Assembly (NCBI RefSeq): GCF_024758505.1
Contig: NZ_CP077970.1
Location: 2,294,001-2,358,000 of the forward strand
Direction of reading: 5' to 3'
Length of the DNA stretch: 64,000 nt
Origin: Bradyrhizobium arachidis
Lineage (GTDB): Bacteria; Pseudomonadota; Alphaproteobacteria; Rhizobiales; Xanthobacteraceae
Part shown: positions 40,078 to 51,776 of the stretch, piece by piece
How positions within the stretch are numbered: the stretch's first letter is position 1
Layout of the letters: each line of letters opens with the position of its first letter
Translations under genes and position numbers: made by a program
Notes under the pieces: model-generated
Seen by the model: the letters and a program-made list of their open reading frames with translations, nothing else
Told to the model about the DNA's origin: nothing
Databases searched by the model: none

Positions 40078-41184
40078 ATGGCGATCGAACGCGGCGATAT
40101 CGAACTGGCGGGCGTCTGCAAGAGCTTTGACGGCGTGACCAATGTGGTTGACGGCGTCAATCTGAGGATTGCCGACGGTGCCTATTGCTGCTTCATCGGT
40201 CCTTCCGGTTGCGGCAAGACCACGATTTTGCGGATGATCGCGGGCCATGAGGACCCGACGGCGGGCGAGATCGTGATCGGCGGCCAGAACGTCGTCGGCC
40301 TTGCGCCGGTGCAGCGGCGCACCGCGATGATGTTCCAGTCCTACGCGCTGTTTCCGCATCTGACCGTGCGCGACAACATCGCCTTTGCGCTGCGCGTGCG
40401 CGGCATGTCCAAAGCCGAGCGCCTGCGCGCCACCGACGCCATGATCGAGAAGGTGCGGCTGACGAGCTTTGCCGATCGCCTGCCGGCGCAGCTCTCCGGC
40501 GGCCAGCAGCAGCGCGTGGCGCTGGCGCGGGCCGCGATCACCGAGCCGCGGGTGTTGCTGCTCGACGAGCCGCTCTCGGCGCTCGACGAGCAGCTCCGCG
40601 TCCAGATGCGCCAGGAATTGCGGCGGATGCAGCGCGAGCTCGGCATCACCTTCATTCATGTGACGCACACCCAGCTCGAGGCGATCGCGCTCGCCGATCT
40701 CGTCGTGGTGATGGACCAGGGCCAGATCAAGCAGGCGGGAGCCGCGCGGGACGTGTATGCCCATCCGCATGACCGTTACGTCGCCGAGTTCATGGGCGGG
40801 CAGAACGTGCTGTCCGGGCGGGTGGAGAAAGTCAACGGATCGAGCTTCACGCTCACGCAGGCCGCTCCTGATGGCATCGAGGTGCCGCTCCAGGCGCGCT
40901 CCAAGATCAATGTCGGCGACACCGTCGATATCGCGGTCCGCCGCGACGACATCACCCTGATCCGGCCCGGCCAAAACCTGCCGCCGGGCTGCGCCGCCTC
41001 GCTGCCGAGTCGCGTGCTGGCGATCGAGTATCAGGGCTATTTCGTCAAGGTCATGCTCGACACCGTGCCGGACGACGAGTTCGTCGCCTACGTGCCGGAG
41101 AAGACCTTCTTCGCAAATCCCTTCACCGTCGGCGATGTCGTCGTTGCCACCTGGGCAACGGAGCACGCCCGTCCACTCGCCTAA
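40078..41184 (+). CDS. ABC transporter ATP-binding protein, PotA type
   Basis: The 368-residue protein has Walker A GPSGCGKTT at residues 41-49, the Q-loop, signature LSGGQQQRV, Walker B VLLLDEPLSALD and a C-terminal TOBE domain (about 280-365) as in PotA. It energises import through the two preceding permeases. Thirty bases separate it from the iron-sulfur subunit of the following hydroxylase, which suggests the transporter feeds that enzyme. Confidence 0.92.
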   Translation: MAIERGDIELAGVCKSFDGVTNVVDGVNLRIADGAYCCFIGPSGCGKTTILRMIAGHEDPTAGEIVIGGQNVVGLAPVQRRTAMMFQSYALFPHLTVRDNIAFALRVRGMSKAERLRATDAMIEKVRLTSFADRLPAQLSGGQQQRVALARAAITEPRVLLLDEPLSALDEQLRVQMRQELRRMQRELGITFIHVTHTQLEAIALADLVVVMDQGQIKQAGAARDVYAHPHDRYVAEFMGGQNVLSGRVEKVNGSSFTLTQAAPDGIEVPLQARSKINVGDTVDIAVRRDDITLIRPGQNLPPGCAASLPSRVLAIEYQGYFVKVMLDTVPDDEFVAYVPEKTFFANPFTVGDVVVATWATEHARPLA

Positions 41185-41214
41185 AGAGCTCGTCGCGCAC
41201 AAGGAGTTTTCATC

Positions 41215-41700
<486 letters not shown>

Positions 41701-41702
41701 TC

Positions 41703-44090
41703 ATGGGCAATGTGATCGGGATCGGCGCCGCCCCCAAGCGCAAGGAAGATCAGCGCTTCCTCACCGGCCGCGGCAATTACGTCGCCGACATCAAGCGCCC
41801 CGGCATGACGGCCGGCGTGTTCGTGCGCTCGCCGCACGGGCACGCGGTCATCCGCGGCATCGACAAGAGCGCGGCGTTGGCGGCGCCTGGCGTGGTCGCT
41901 GTTTTGACGGGCGACGACGTTGCCGCCGACAAGCTGGGATCACTGCCCTGCGGCTGGGGCATCACCGACGCCAAGGGCGTGCCGATGAAGGAGCCGCCAT
42001 TCCCGATGCTGGCGCAGGGCAAGGTGCGTTTCGTCGGCGACATGGTCGCCTTCGTCGTCGCCGAGACGCCGGAGCAGGCCAATGCAGCGGCTGAACTTCT
42101 GAAGGTGGACTATGACGTGCTACCGTCCGTGGTCGGCGTGCTCGACGCCGTCATGCCAGGCGCGCCGCAATTGTTCGACGACGTGCCGAGCAACATCTGC
42201 TGCGACTGGGAGCTCGGCGACAAGGGCGCGGTCGAGTCTGCGTTCAAGAAGGCGGCTCATGTCGCAAAACTGAGCCTCGTCAACAACCGTCTGATCGGTA
42301 ATCCGATGGAGCCCCGTGCGGCGATCGCCGAATACGAGCCGGGCACCGATCGCTACACGCTGTGGAGCACCAGCCAGTTTCCGCACGTCGTGCGCTTCCT
42401 GATGGGCGCTTTGGTGCTTCAGATCCCCCAGCACAAGCTGCGTGTGGTGGCGCCCGACGTCGGCGGCGGCTTCGGCGTCAAGCAGTTCCACTACGGCGAA
42501 GAGGCTGTCATCACCTGGGCCGCCAAGCGCGCGAAGCGGCCGATCAAATGGGTGGCGAGCCGTTCGGAAGGTTATGTCTCCGATCGCCATGGCCGCGATC
42601 ACGTGACCGAGGCCGAGCTCGCGCTCGACGAAAAGGGCAAGTTCCTCGCCTTCCGCGTCAAGACGCTCGCCAATATGGGCGGCTATCTCTCGACGTTTGG
42701 GCCGAACATCCCGACCAATCTCTATGGACCGCTGCTCAGTGGCGTCTACACCATGCCTGCGATCTACTGCAACGTGAAGGTCGTCTTCACCAACACCGTG
42801 CCGGTCGACGCCTATCGCGGCGCCGGCCGTCCCGAGGCGACTTTCGTGCTGGAGCGTATCGTTGACGTCGCCGCCGCCGAGATGGGCATCGACCGCGTCG
42901 AGATCCGCCGCCGCAACATGATCCCGAAGGAGGCCTATCCGTATCAGACGCCGGTGCTGGTGCAGTACGATTCCGGCGATCCCATGGGCTGCCTCGACGG
43001 CGCGCTTGACGCCGCCGACGTGAAGAATTTCGGCGTGCGCAAGGCGGCGTCAGCCAGCAAGGGCAAATTCCGCGGGCTAGGTTACTCCACCTATGTGGAA
43101 GCCTGCGGCCTTGCGCCGTCGCGCTTTGCCGGACGATTGGGCGCGCGCGGCGGGCTCTACGAGAGCGCGACCGTGCGCGTGCATCCGACCGGGCAGGTGA
43201 CGGTGCTGATCGGCACCCACAATCACGGCCAGGGCCACGAGACCACCTTTGCGCAGATCGTCTCCGACAAGCTCGGCGTTGCCTTCGAGAATGTCGACAT
43301 CGTGTTCGGTGACACCGATCGCGTGCAGTTCGGCATGGGCACTTATGGCTCGCGCTCCCTCGTCGTCGGCGGTGCGGCGCTGTCCAAGGCTGCCGACAAG
43401 GTCATCGTCAAGGGCAAGAAGATCGCGGCGCATCTGCTCGAGGCCGCCGAGGTCGACATTCAGTTCGAGGCCGGAAAGTTCTCGGTCGCAGGCACGGACC
43501 GCGCCAAGTCTTTCGAGGAGATCGCAGGTGCCGCCTACGTGCCGCACGATTATCCCCTTGAAGTGCTGGAGCCGGGCCTCGAGGAGCAGGCCTATTACGA
43601 TCCCGTCAATTTCACCTATCCCGGCGGCTGCCACATCGCCGAGGTCGAGGTCGATCCGGAGACGGGAACGGTGACGCTGGTCAATTACACCGCTGTCGAC
43701 GACGTCGGCACGGTGATCAACCCGATGATCGTCGAGGGCCAGTTGCATGGCGGCATCGTGCAGGGTGTCGGACAAGCACTCTACGAGAACGCCGTCTATG
43801 ACGAGGGCTCCGGCCAGCTCCTGTCGGGCTCGCTGATGGACTACTGCATGCCGCGCGCCGATCATCTGCCGATGATGACGGTCGCGACGCATTCGACGTT
43901 GTGCACGCACACGCCGATGGGCGTGAAGGGCTGCGGCGAGGTCGGCACCATCGGCTCGCCGGCCGCCGTCATCAACGCGGTGGTCGACGCGCTGTCGCAT
44001 CTCGGCGTCACGCATGTCGACATGCCGGCCACGCCGAACCGGATCTGGCGCCTGCTCCAGAACGCGTCGCTGCCGGTCGCCGCGGAATAG
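41703..44090 (+). CDS. Molybdenum-binding large subunit, form II CoxL-like hydroxylase
   Basis: The 795-residue protein belongs to the xanthine dehydrogenase family large subunits. The active-site loop at residues 370-376 is AYRGAGR, the form II signature; it is not the AYxCSFR of true CO dehydrogenase. The catalytic glutamate is at about residue 746 in [11 protein letters not shown]. It should hydroxylate a carbon in an aromatic N-heterocycle, aldehyde or similar compound. The frame is open from 41514, but the ATG at 41703 follows a perfect AAGGAGG. Confidence 0.92.
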   Translation: MGNVIGIGAAPKRKEDQRFLTGRGNYVADIKRPGMTAGVFVRSPHGHAVIRGIDKSAALAAPGVVAVLTGDDVAADKLGSLPCGWGITDAKGVPMKEPPFPMLAQGKVRFVGDMVAFVVAETPEQANAAAELLKVDYDVLPSVVGVLDAVMPGAPQLFDDVPSNICCDWELGDKGAVESAFKKAAHVAKLSLVNNRLIGNPMEPRAAIAEYEPGTDRYTLWSTSQFPHVVRFLMGALVLQIPQHKLRVVAPDVGGGFGVKQFHYGEEAVITWAAKRAKRPIKWVASRSEGYVSDRHGRDHVTEAELALDEKGKFLAFRVKTLANMGGYLSTFGPNIPTNLYGPLLSGVYTMPAIYCNVKVVFTNTVPVDAYRGAGRPEATFVLERIVDVAAAEMGIDRVEIRRRNMIPKEAYPYQTPVLVQYDSGDPMGCLDGALDAADVKNFGVRKAASASKGKFRGLGYSTYVEACGLAPSRFAGRLGARGGLYESATVRVHPTGQVTVLIGTHNHGQGHETTFAQIVSDKLGVAFENVDIVFGDTDRVQFGMGTYGSRSLVVGGAALSKAADKVIVKGKKIAAHLLEAAEVDIQFEAGKFSVAGTDRAKSFEEIAGAAYVPHDYPLEVLEPGLEEQAYYDPVNFTYPGGCHIAEVEVDPETGTVTLVNYTAVDDVGTVINPMIVEGQLHGGIVQGVGQALYENAVYDEGSGQLLSGSLMDYCMPRADHLPMMTVATHSTLCTHTPMGVKGCGEVGTIGSPAAVINAVVDALSHLGVTHVDMPATPNRIWRLLQNASLPVAAE

Positions 44091-44103
44091 GGAGGACAAT
44101 AAA

Positions 44104-44901
44104 ATGAAACCATTTGCGTATCACCAGCCCGCCCAGATCCCGGAAGCCGCAAAGCTGCTGACCTCCGTCGAGGACGCCAAAATCCTGGCGGGCGGCATGA
44201 CGCTGATCCCGACTTTGAAGCAGCGCCTCGCCAATCCGCCGGCGCTGATCGATCTGTCAAAGCTCGGCAACCTCAAGGGTATCGGCGACGACGGTGCCAC
44301 GATCACCATCGGCGCGATGACGCCGCATGCGGTGGTCGCCGCCTCCAAGCTGGTGCAGACAAAACTGCCGGCGCTTGCGGCGCTGGCGTCGATGATCGGC
44401 GATCCCGCCGTGCGCAACCGCGGCACGATCGGCGGCTCGGTCGCGAACAACGATCCGGCCGCGGATTACCCGGCCGGCGTCCTAGGTCTCGGCGCCGCCA
44501 TCGTCACCAGTGCGCGTGAGATCGCCGCCGACAAATTCTTCCTCGGCCTGTTCGAGACGGCGCTCGAGCCGGGCGAGATCATCACGGCGATCCGCTTTCC
44601 GGTGCCGCTTAGGGCGGGCTACGCAAAGTTCAAGGCGCCGGCGTCGCGTTATGCGCTGGTCGGCGTGTTCGTAGCGAAATTCGCCGACAGCGTCCGCGTC
44701 GCCGTGACCGGCGCGGGTCCCGGCGTGTTCCGCGTTCCTCCGATGGAGGCGGCGCTGTCGCAAAATTTTGATCCGTCCGCGATCGCGGCCATCAGGATCG
44801 ACACCGACGGCCTGACCTCCGACATCCACGCCGAGGCCGATTACCGCGCGCATCTGGTGACGGTGATGGCCAAACGTGCGGTCGACGCGGCGCTGACGTA
44901 A
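44104..44901 (+). CDS. FAD-binding medium subunit of the molybdenum hydroxylase
   Basis: The 265-residue CoxM-like protein has the two FAD loops [14 protein letters not shown] near residue 30 and [18 protein letters not shown] near 105, and a C-terminal CODH FAD-associated domain. It passes electrons from the Fe-S subunit to an acceptor. AGGGAGG precedes the start at 44104. The gene order small-large-medium differs from the medium-small-large order of coxMSL. Confidence 0.92.
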   Translation: MKPFAYHQPAQIPEAAKLLTSVEDAKILAGGMTLIPTLKQRLANPPALIDLSKLGNLKGIGDDGATITIGAMTPHAVVAASKLVQTKLPALAALASMIGDPAVRNRGTIGGSVANNDPAADYPAGVLGLGAAIVTSAREIAADKFFLGLFETALEPGEIITAIRFPVPLRAGYAKFKAPASRYALVGVFVAKFADSVRVAVTGAGPGVFRVPPMEAALSQNFDPSAIAAIRIDTDGLTSDIHAEADYRAHLVTVMAKRAVDAALT

Positions 44902-44915
44902 AACTTCTGGGATTG

Positions 44916-46409
44916 ATGATGACTGATGGTACCGGACGAACGGCTTCACAGCCGGCGCCGACTGGCCTCGGCGCGCTCTCTGCGACCGAGATCATTGCCG
45001 GCTACAAGCGCAAGGCGTTCACGCCACGCGACGTCGTCGACGACACAATTGCGGCGCTGAAGGCGACCGACGAGGCCTGCAACGCGGTGGTGACGCCGAT
45101 GTACGAGCAGGCGAGGGCGGAGGCCGATCGCCTCACCAAGGCGATGCGCGCGGGCGAAGCCAAGGGCGCGCTTGCCGGCGTTCCCGTCACGATCAAGGAT
45201 CTCGTCTTCGTCGCCGGTGTGCCCGCCTATGGCGGCTCGCCGATGAACAAGGCTTTCGTGCCTGATGTGGATGCTGCCGTGGTGTCGGCGCTGAAGGCAT
45301 CCGGCGCGATCGTCACCTGCAAGACGACGACCTGCGAGTCCGGTTACAAGCTCACCGCGGACAGTCCGGTGACGGGCACGACGCGCAACCCCTGGAATCT
45401 CGATCGCACCAGCGGCGGATCGAGCGGTGGTGCGGCGGCGGCGGTTGCGGCCGGCTGCGGACCGATTGCGATCGGCACCGACGGGGTCGGCTCGATCCGC
45501 GTGCCCTCGTCGTTCTGCGGCGTGTTCGGCTTCAAGCCGACCTTTGGTCTGGTGCCGCGCTCGCCGGGATTTTCGCCGCCGTCCTGGGCTTCGCTCGCCC
45601 ATACCGGGCCGATCACGCGCACGGTTGCGGATGCCGCGCTCGCGCTCGAGATCATCGCTGCTTACGATCTGCGTGATCCCGCGAGCCTGCCGGTGTCGCC
45701 GCGGCGGTTCGATACCAACGCAGGGCCGCTGAACGGCATCCGTATCGGCGCCAGTGTCGATTTCGGCTATGCCGCCGTCAGCCCCGATGTCCGCGCCGCC
45801 TTCAACAAGGCACTCGCCGTTCTGGAGTCCTGCGGCGCGAGCGTCAGCATGGACGGACCGGGACTGGATCCCGGAATTTTGGAGCACACCTTGAAGCCGA
45901 TTGCCTTCACCGAGCAGGCGGCGGCGGTTGCGAGCAGGACGTCGGCCGATCTTGCCGGCTCGGAGGCCGACTATCGCGACGTCGTCAGCGCCGGTCGCCA
46001 CTACAGCGGGACAGACTATGTCGAGGCCGGCTACCGGCGCGGGCAGGCGCGTGCTGCGTTCCTAAAGCTGTTCGAACGGGTCGATGCGCTGGTGACGCCG
46101 ACGGTTGCAGTCACGGCGTTCGAGGCCGGACAGCTCGGCGTCGACCGGATCGACGGAGCCACGGTCGATCCGCATCTCGGCTGGTCGCCGTTCACCTGGC
46201 CGATCAATCTCGCAGGGCTTCCCGCAGCGACGCTGCCATGCGGCTTCGATCGCGACGGCCTGCCGGTCGGCTTGCAGATCATTGCGCATTGGCTGGACGA
46301 GCCGACGATCTTCAAGATCGCGGCCGCCTTCGAGCAGGCGCAGCCTTGGTCGAAATTCTGGCCGCCTCTGGCGCTGCACGAGCAGAGCCGGGCACACGTC
46401 AAGGCGTGA
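44916..46409 (+). CDS. Amidase-signature family hydrolase
   Basis: The 497-residue enzyme shows the Ser-cisSer-Lys triad of the amidase signature family: lysine 94 in VTIKDLV, the SGGSSGG loop near residue 168, and GTDGVGSIRVPSS with the nucleophile serine. It hydrolyses a C-N bond, so it may open or deaminate the product of the molybdenum hydroxylase. ATG at 44916 and 44919 are both possible. It is the last gene of the unit that starts at 36868 and is convergent with the small monooxygenase-like gene. Confidence 0.88.
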   Translation: MMTDGTGRTASQPAPTGLGALSATEIIAGYKRKAFTPRDVVDDTIAALKATDEACNAVVTPMYEQARAEADRLTKAMRAGEAKGALAGVPVTIKDLVFVAGVPAYGGSPMNKAFVPDVDAAVVSALKASGAIVTCKTTTCESGYKLTADSPVTGTTRNPWNLDRTSGGSSGGAAAAVAAGCGPIAIGTDGVGSIRVPSSFCGVFGFKPTFGLVPRSPGFSPPSWASLAHTGPITRTVADAALALEIIAAYDLRDPASLPVSPRRFDTNAGPLNGIRIGASVDFGYAAVSPDVRAAFNKALAVLESCGASVSMDGPGLDPGILEHTLKPIAFTEQAAAVASRTSADLAGSEADYRDVVSAGRHYSGTDYVEAGYRRGQARAAFLKLFERVDALVTPTVAVTAFEAGQLGVDRIDGATVDPHLGWSPFTWPINLAGLPAATLPCGFDRDGLPVGLQIIAHWLDEPTIFKIAAAFEQAQPWSKFWPPLALHEQSRAHVKA

Positions 46410-46432
46410 AGGGCAAGCCCCCGTACAAACAA

Positions 46433-46729
46433 CTACACGTCAGATTCTATATTCACCAAAACCTCCCCGGCGATGATTTCGGGGTCTCCAAGATCAAGGT
46501 CATGCATGCTTGCTTGAACAAACTCCCGGACCTTATCGTTCGCCGTATTGGCGCTTTCGCGGTCTTCAAAGATCATCACCCCGACACCGACACCGTCGCC
46601 CCCATCCAATACATAATAAGACTTGAATCCGGGCGATTCCCTCAGGATCTGACCGACGCCGCTCTTGGCGCGGCGCGCAGCATCAGCGACCGAACGAACC
46701 TTGGTGTACTTTCGAATGAACATGTACAT
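46433..46729 (-). CDS. Small ABM-type (antibiotic biosynthesis monooxygenase-like) protein
   Basis: The 98-residue protein has an alpha-beta pattern typical of dimeric ferredoxin-like folds: FIRKYTKV as first strand, a helix with VLRES-type GVGQILRESPGF, and YYVLDGGDGVGVGVMIFED as paired strands. AAGGGTG precedes the ATG. It is conserved-looking and convergent with the amidase. The function is unknown; a cofactor-free oxygenase or stress-related role is possible. Confidence 0.65.
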   Translation of the reverse strand: MYMFIRKYTKVRSVADAARRAKSGVGQILRESPGFKSYYVLDGGDGVGVGVMIFEDRESANTANDKVREFVQASMHDLDLGDPEIIAGEVLVNIESDV

Positions 46730-47165
46730 CAGGTCACCCTTGCGTCTCGGTTCCTGCCCCCACGCATCAAAGCATATCGGGCCGTTGCCGGACTAGGGCC
46801 TACTTGTGAAGGTCCACCCGCAACCGGGGCTGCGGCCGCGGATCACGCTCCAGGCAGCCGGCGGCGGCCGGTTTAGGCGGCTCGCCCTCTTGCAAACGGC
46901 GCGGCGATACCCTATTTACGCGCCTCTCTTCGCAATCGGCGAACCAGGCATCCAACAATGCGGCAGTCGCAGCAAACATCAGTGCTGATGATGACGGAAG
47001 GGCTAATGCCCTTGTCCGCCGTGGATCTGCTTTGCGCCTGAACGAACGTCACACCTGACAATCGAAGCGGCCCGGAGCGGAAACGGCTCCGGATGCCGAT
47101 CTCGCTCCCGCGGTGTCCCGAGTCGTGCAAACCCAGCACGGGAGCTCGAGCACCACAGGTGTCCC
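46730..47165. other. 436-bp region without a gene, leader of the EF-Tu-like gene
   Basis: This stretch separates the divergent ABM-like and EF-Tu-like genes. Open frames inside it are short and lack ribosome sites. It must hold both promoters and the leader of the EF-Tu-like gene, including the hairpin at 47072-47092. No tRNA was recognised. Confidence 0.5.
47072..47092 (+). promoter_or_regulatory. Leader hairpin upstream of the EF-Tu-like gene
   Basis: CCGGAGC pairs perfectly with GCTCCGG around a GGAAACG loop, about 75 bases before the ATG. It may fold in the messenger leader and affect expression; no anti-structure was identified. Confidence 0.35.
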
Positions 47166-48371
<1,206 letters not shown>

Positions 48372-48374
48372 CGG

Positions 48375-48400
48375 ATGGGGGCCGGTGAACCGGCCCCCAT
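48375..48400. terminator. Strong hairpin terminator between convergent genes
   Basis: ATGGGGGCCGG pairs perfectly with CCGGCCCCCAT around a TGAA loop, 4 bases after the stop of the EF-Tu-like gene. A short T-containing stretch follows on the plus strand. It can serve both that gene and the convergent LysR gene. Confidence 0.75.
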
Positions 48401-48434
48401 TTCACGTACGTCCGCAGCTCATTTGCTGACAGGA

Positions 48435-49334
48435 CTAAGACAATTCGATTCCGACACTCCTGCCGCTCAGCTCTTCATCTAGGCGCAGATAGTGCGCGAG
48501 GTAATCGTGCAGGGCGGTCGCGGCCTTTGAGGTGGCGCCGCTCGATTTGTAGAGCAGGAGCTCGACCTTCGGCAGCGGCGGCAGGCCTTCGTTGGGACCG
48601 ATCTCCCGCATCGACGGCACCAGCGCGCTGCGGCCGAGCACGGTCACCGCCATGCCGGCGAAGGCGGCGGCCTGCAAGCCGCCGACGCTCTCGCTGACGC
48701 AGGCGATGCGCCAGCGCAGGTTCGCACGCTCCAGCGTATCGATCGCATAGTCGCGATAGATGTTGCCGGGCGGCAGCAGCGCCAGCGGAATCGGCCGCTC
48801 CTGATGCGCGGCGGACTGATCGCCGGTCATCCAGACGAGCTGCTCGCGCCGCACGACCTGGCCGCCGGTGAAATCGTTCATGCGGGTGACGAGCGCGATG
48901 TCGACGTCGCCGCGCTTGACCAGACCGACGAGCGGCGTGGACAGGGCGCAATTGAGCTCGACCTGGATGCGCGGAAAGGACTTTCGAAACACGCTCAGGA
49001 TCGAGGGCAGCATGAAGGCCGCGTAGAGATCGGGCGTACCGAGCACGACCTGGCCTTCGATTTCCTGCGACGCCAGTTGCGAAATCAGCTCGTCATGCAA
49101 CCGCAGGATGGATTTGGCGTAGGTCAGGACCGTGGTGCCGTCCTCGGTCAGCGTCAGCCGGCGTCCGCTATGCAGGAATAGCTGCTTGCCGGTCAGCTCC
49201 TCCAGCCGCTGCAATTGCAGCGTGATCGCGGGCTGGGTGCGGCCGAGCCGGCGTGCCGTTTCGGTAATGCTGCCGGTCTCGACGACCGAGATCAGCGACC
49301 GGAGCATGCGGATGTCGAGACTGATGAGATTCAT
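48435..49334 (-). CDS. LysR-family transcriptional regulator
   Basis: The 299-residue protein has the N-terminal winged helix (VETGSITETARRLGRTQPAITLQLQRLEE pattern) and a C-terminal periplasmic-binding-like effector domain (about 95-290). It is divergent from the exported FAH-family gene across 208 bp, the usual layout for a LysR regulator and its target. It shows no sign of truncation. Confidence 0.9.
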   Translation of the reverse strand: MNLISLDIRMLRSLISVVETGSITETARRLGRTQPAITLQLQRLEELTGKQLFLHSGRRLTLTEDGTTVLTYAKSILRLHDELISQLASQEIEGQVVLGTPDLYAAFMLPSILSVFRKSFPRIQVELNCALSTPLVGLVKRGDVDIALVTRMNDFTGGQVVRREQLVWMTGDQSAAHQERPIPLALLPPGNIYRDYAIDTLERANLRWRIACVSESVGGLQAAAFAGMAVTVLGRSALVPSMREIGPNEGLPPLPKVELLLYKSSGATSKAATALHDYLAHYLRLDEELSGRSVGIELS

Positions 49335-49542
49335 GCGGTGCCCGTTTCGCCCAGAATTTATGCAATTCTCATGCTAAAGGGGAAGGCCAAAGGGCTTGAG
49401 ATGATCGGCCTCGGGCGCCGGTATAGGGCAAACGGGACGCCTTTGCCTCGGCAAGGGGGACGTTGCTGGCTTCCGCGACATCCATTATCAGGCGGACGGG
49501 CGCAGATGATGCCGCCCCAAGGAATATAAACGGGAGTAAAAC

Positions 49543-50343
49543 ATGAAGAAAACCCCCACGCCCTCACGCCGCGCTCTGCTCGCGACCGCCGCAGCAGCGA
49601 CCGCCGCTACCATGGCTGATGTCGCACCGGTGGCCGCACAGGCCGGACCCAAGCCGATCTTCTCCGTTCCCATGACGACGATCCCGATCGTCGGCGAGAC
49701 CGACGTGTTCCAGGTCCGCCGCATCTATTGCATCGGGCGCAACTACGCCGCGCACGCCATCGAGCGCGGATCCGATCCGAACCGGGAGCCGCCGTTCTTC
49801 TTCCAGAAGCCGACCGACGCGATCCAGAACGTTGCGATCGGCGCGGTCGCCGATCATCCCTATCCGTCGCTGACGAAGAACTATCATCACGAGGTGGAGT
49901 TGGTCGCCGCGCTGAAATCCGGCGGCACCAACATCTCGCCGGACAAGGCGCTCGACCATGTCTATGGCTACGCGCTCGGCCTCGACATGACCCGGCGCGA
50001 TCTCCAGAACGGCATGGCGGCGGAGAAGAAGCCCTGGGAGATCGGCAAGAGCTTTGACCAGGCCGCCGTGATCGGGCCGATCCATCCTGTCGCGAAGGTC
50101 GGCCATCTCAGCAAGGGCTCGATCTCGCTCGCGGTGAACGGCACGGTGCGGCAAAATTCCGACCTCGAGAAGATGATCTGGAGCGTCGCCGAGCAGATCG
50201 CAAAGCTCTCGGAGGCCTTTGAGCTCAAGGCCGGCGACATCATCTATTCCGGCACGCCGGAGAATGTCGGTCCCGTCGTCAAGGGCGATGTGCTCTTGTG
50301 CAAGCTCCAGGGCCTGCCGGATATGTCGATCAAGATCGTCTGA
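49543..50343 (+). CDS. FAH-family hydrolase with a twin-arginine-like signal
   Basis: The 266-residue protein starts MKKTPTPSRRALLATAAAATAATMADVAPVAAQA cut by an apparent signal region: SRRALL followed by an Ala-rich stretch and a likely AQA cleavage site near residue 33. The rest is a fumarylacetoacetate hydrolase domain with CIGRNYAAHA, the metal residues in HHEVELVAAL and GLDMTRRDLQ, and YSGTPENVGPV. Members cleave C-C bonds or isomerise in aromatic meta-cleavage routes and are normally cytoplasmic; export would be unusual. LysR regulation from the divergent gene is likely. Confidence 0.82.
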   Translation: MKKTPTPSRRALLATAAAATAATMADVAPVAAQAGPKPIFSVPMTTIPIVGETDVFQVRRIYCIGRNYAAHAIERGSDPNREPPFFFQKPTDAIQNVAIGAVADHPYPSLTKNYHHEVELVAALKSGGTNISPDKALDHVYGYALGLDMTRRDLQNGMAAEKKPWEIGKSFDQAAVIGPIHPVAKVGHLSKGSISLAVNGTVRQNSDLEKMIWSVAEQIAKLSEAFELKAGDIIYSGTPENVGPVVKGDVLLCKLQGLPDMSIKIV

Positions 50344-50498
50344 TGCTGCGCACTACGGAACTTCCGCTGGGTCGGGTCTTGCGGGAGTTCCGGCAATGCC
50401 CGAGTTCCATCGGTGTATTGCCCTGTCGTTGGCGACAAACAAACGTCGTGCCGCCATATTTCGAGGCGAGTGATTTCCCGGATACGGGAGGCGCTCCG

Positions 50499-50900
50499 AT
50501 GAACAAGGCTTTGATCACCGCAATCGCGATGCTGGCATTCGCGCCAGTGAGTGCCGTTGCGCAGGAGCGTGCCGGCGATGCGGCCTTGGGCGCCGTCTCC
50601 GGTGCCATCGTGCTCGGCCCGGTTGGTGCGGTGGCGGGCGCCTTCGTTGGCTACGCGGCCGGACCCTCGATCGCGCGTTCCTGGGGCCTGCGCGGGTCGC
50701 GATCGGCAACGCAACGCCAGCGGCCACGCGGTGAGGCCAGCCGCGCCGCGAACGCTGCGGCACCGTCGCGCACGCGCGAAGCAATGAACGCCAACGGTCA
50801 GGCGCGACCCGCCGCCACGCCGCCGGTTCAGGCCGAGACCCCTGCTGCGCCTCCTGCACCGCAGCCGTCCTCGGCACCGCCCGTGCAGAGCTTCGACTGA
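50499..50900 (+). CDS. Small exported protein with glycine-zipper and Ala/Pro-rich tail
   Basis: The 133-residue protein has a signal peptide (MNKALITAIAMLAFAPVSAVAQ), then a glycine-rich hydrophobic segment (ALGAVSGAIVLGPVGAVAGA), and a basic, Ala/Pro-rich tail. GGGAGG precedes the ATG at 50499; the upstream open frame belongs to noise. Glycine-zipper proteins of this kind are often attached to the cell envelope. No enzyme function is suggested. Confidence 0.7.
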   Translation: MNKALITAIAMLAFAPVSAVAQERAGDAALGAVSGAIVLGPVGAVAGAFVGYAAGPSIARSWGLRGSRSATQRQRPRGEASRAANAAAPSRTREAMNANGQARPAATPPVQAETPAAPPAPQPSSAPPVQSFD

Positions 50901-50924
50901 GGCTTACGCCGCGTTGCCCCGGGG

Positions 50925-51776
50925 CTAGCTCTGGCCGAGAATCTTCTGCGCCGCGCGCAGATGCGGCTTGTCGATCATCTGGCCGTCGAGGCGCAGCGTG
51001 CCGGCGTTGGGATTGTCGGCGAACGCGGCGATCACCTTCTCGGCCCATGTACGTTCGGCCTCGGTCGGTGCAAAGGCCGCGTTGACGATGTCGACATGCT
51101 TTGGATGGATCAGCGCCTTGGCTGAAAAACCGTCGCGTCGTGCAGCCCGCGTCTCGGCTTCGAGCCCGGCGAGATTGTCGATGTCGGTATAGACCGTGTC
51201 GATCGGCGCCACCTCGGCCGCGGCCGCCGCCATCAGGCAGAGATCGCGCGCGAGGCGATAAGGGCTATGGAAGACCCCAGCTGAGGCCTTCTCGGTGGCG
51301 CCGAGCGAGGCCGAGAGATCTTCGGCGCCCCACATCAGGCCGGCAAGGCGAGGGGAGCAGTTCCTGTAGGTGCCAAGACCGAAAATCGAGCCCGCCGTTT
51401 CCGTGGCGACGCAGACGATGCGGGTTAAGCCGACTTTGGTGCCCGCCGCCGCCTCGAACGCATCGAGCCACAGCGCGACCTGCCGCACGTCGTCGCCGCC
51501 CTGCGATTTCGGCAGCACGATGCCATCGGGGACGCCGGGCATGACGGCGGCGAGATCGACGAGCGTCATGCCGGTGTCGAGCGCGTTGACGCGCACATAG
51601 AGCTGGTGCGGTCCGCGCCGGTCCTTCAGCATGGCAAGGGTCAACTTGCGCGCCTCGTCCTTCTTCTCGGCGACGACGGAATCCTCGACGTCGATGATCA
51701 GCGCATCGGCGTTGCCCTGAGAGGCCTTCTCGAATTTGCGCGGGGAATCGCCCGGCACGAACAGCATCGAACGCAT
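50925..51776 (-). CDS. CoA-ester lyase, HpcH/HpaI (CitE-like) family
   Basis: The 283-residue protein starts [18 protein letters not shown] and continues with ALIIDVEDSV, the Mg-binding acidic pair and arginine of CitE/malyl-CoA lyase-type enzymes, and GLMWGAEDLSASLG. It cleaves or condenses a beta-hydroxyacyl-CoA such as malyl- or citramalyl-CoA. Its ATG overlaps the stop of the MaoC gene (TGATG), so the two are coupled. The actual ester is not determined. Confidence 0.85.
   Translation of the reverse strand: MRSMLFVPGDSPRKFEKASQGNADALIIDVEDSVVAEKKDEARKLTLAMLKDRRGPHQLYVRVNALDTGMTLVDLAAVMPGVPDGIVLPKSQGGDDVRQVALWLDAFEAAAGTKVGLTRIVCVATETAGSIFGLGTYRNCSPRLAGLMWGAEDLSASLGATEKASAGVFHSPYRLARDLCLMAAAAAEVAPIDTVYTDIDNLAGLEAETRAARRDGFSAKALIHPKHVDIVNAAFAPTEAERTWAEKVIAAFADNPNAGTLRLDGQMIDKPHLRAAQKILGQS

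Noticed and set aside
41703..44090. Naming the large subunit a true CO dehydrogenase
   Set aside because: The active-site loop is AYRGAGR (form II), not the AYxCSFR motif required for the CO-oxidising Mo-Cu enzyme.
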